DNA from: Acidimicrobiales bacterium
GTDB taxonomy: Bacteria; Actinomycetota; Acidimicrobiia; Acidimicrobiales; GCA-2861595
Assembly (NCBI GenBank): GCA_036262515.1
Contig: DATAIT010000039.1
Coordinates: forward strand, 1 to 49,327
Reading direction: 5' to 3'
DNA: 49,327 nucleotides
In this document: positions 49,256-49,327 of the stretch, in pieces
Position numbering within the stretch: position 1 is the stretch's first letter
Layout: each line of letters opens with the position of its first letter
Notes under the pieces: generated by a model
What the model was told of the DNA's origin: nothing
The model's input: the letters and a program-made list of their open reading frames with translations, nothing else
The model's database searches: none
Program-made: the position numbers and the translations under genes

Positions 49256-49327
49256 GTACGTGGGTGCTGTGACAGCCTCCTTCGACGCCCTTCGGGCGAC
49301 TTCGGCACGGAGGGCGGCGACGAGTTC
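49238..49327 (-). CDS. C-terminal end of a gene cut by the window edge
   Basis: The last 29 codons of a leftward gene that enters from the right edge (E-L-V-A-A-L-R-A-E-V-A-R-R-A-S-K-E-A-V-T, ending Y-D-Q-A-A-A). The frame is open to the last base. Too little remains to name it. Confidence 0.4.
   Translation of the reverse strand, partial: ELVAALRAEVARRASKEAVTAPTYDQAAA

Noticed and set aside
1-49327. tRNA or rRNA genes, insertion sequences and phage genes
   Set aside because: No cloverleaf, rRNA segment, transposase motif or phage structural gene could be recognised by eye on either strand.

Overview
This 49.3 kb window is very GC-rich, uses many GTG and TTG starts, and packs its genes with 4-base GTGA/ATGA overlaps. 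Together with the wealth of secreted beta-propeller proteins, this points to an actinobacterium, possibly from Acidimicrobiia or a related lineage. That placement is an inference: no rRNA or tRNA gene was seen. Both window edges cut through genes.

Left part (2-17501): a MacAB-like efflux operon (adaptor, ATPase, permease; 2-3613). Next come a NicO-type metal transporter facing left (3662-5203) and, divergently, a translationally coupled operon of a DUF4331 surface protein, a class F-like sortase and a TPR protein (5383-9160). Then follow a zinc-ribbon/propeller membrane protein, a Tat-type lipoprotein intradiol dioxygenase, a small helical protein, a YceI protein, and a beta-class DNA methyltransferase with an unexplained C-terminal domain behind a LexA-box-like palindrome. 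A 105-residue unknown, a VOC protein, a PEP-enzyme-I-like protein without its HPr-binding domain, an overlapping cupin and a small membrane-anchored protein complete this part.

Central part (17594-33383): a dense island of exported proteins. It holds three paralogous Asp-box (BNR) beta-propellers, two paralogous cupredoxin lipoproteins, two or three small secreted proteins whose signal peptide ends in A-W/F-A before a Cys, a 1430-residue Kelch protein with two sets of seven Kelch repeats plus IPT and FN3-like domains, a Thr/Pro-rich anchored stalk, and an LVIVD/PA-domain protein. The recurrence of the same partners suggests a surface module duplicated within the island. It is the best candidate here for an undescribed system; its function is not evident.

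Right part (33407-49327): a zinc-ribbon thioredoxin, a large subtilase, a metallo-beta-lactamase-fold protein, a second VOC protein, a second ABC exporter (ATPase plus double-FtsX permease), and a leftward operon. That operon encodes a 40-residue strongly acidic peptide, a PGRP-type amidase and a large repeat protein that share the same GYW...DGG repeat; the repeat protein's frame is broken by one base. The last 1.5 kb looks decayed or error-laden: a frameshifted LuxR-type HTH, a 5'-truncated secreted-protein fragment and partial genes.
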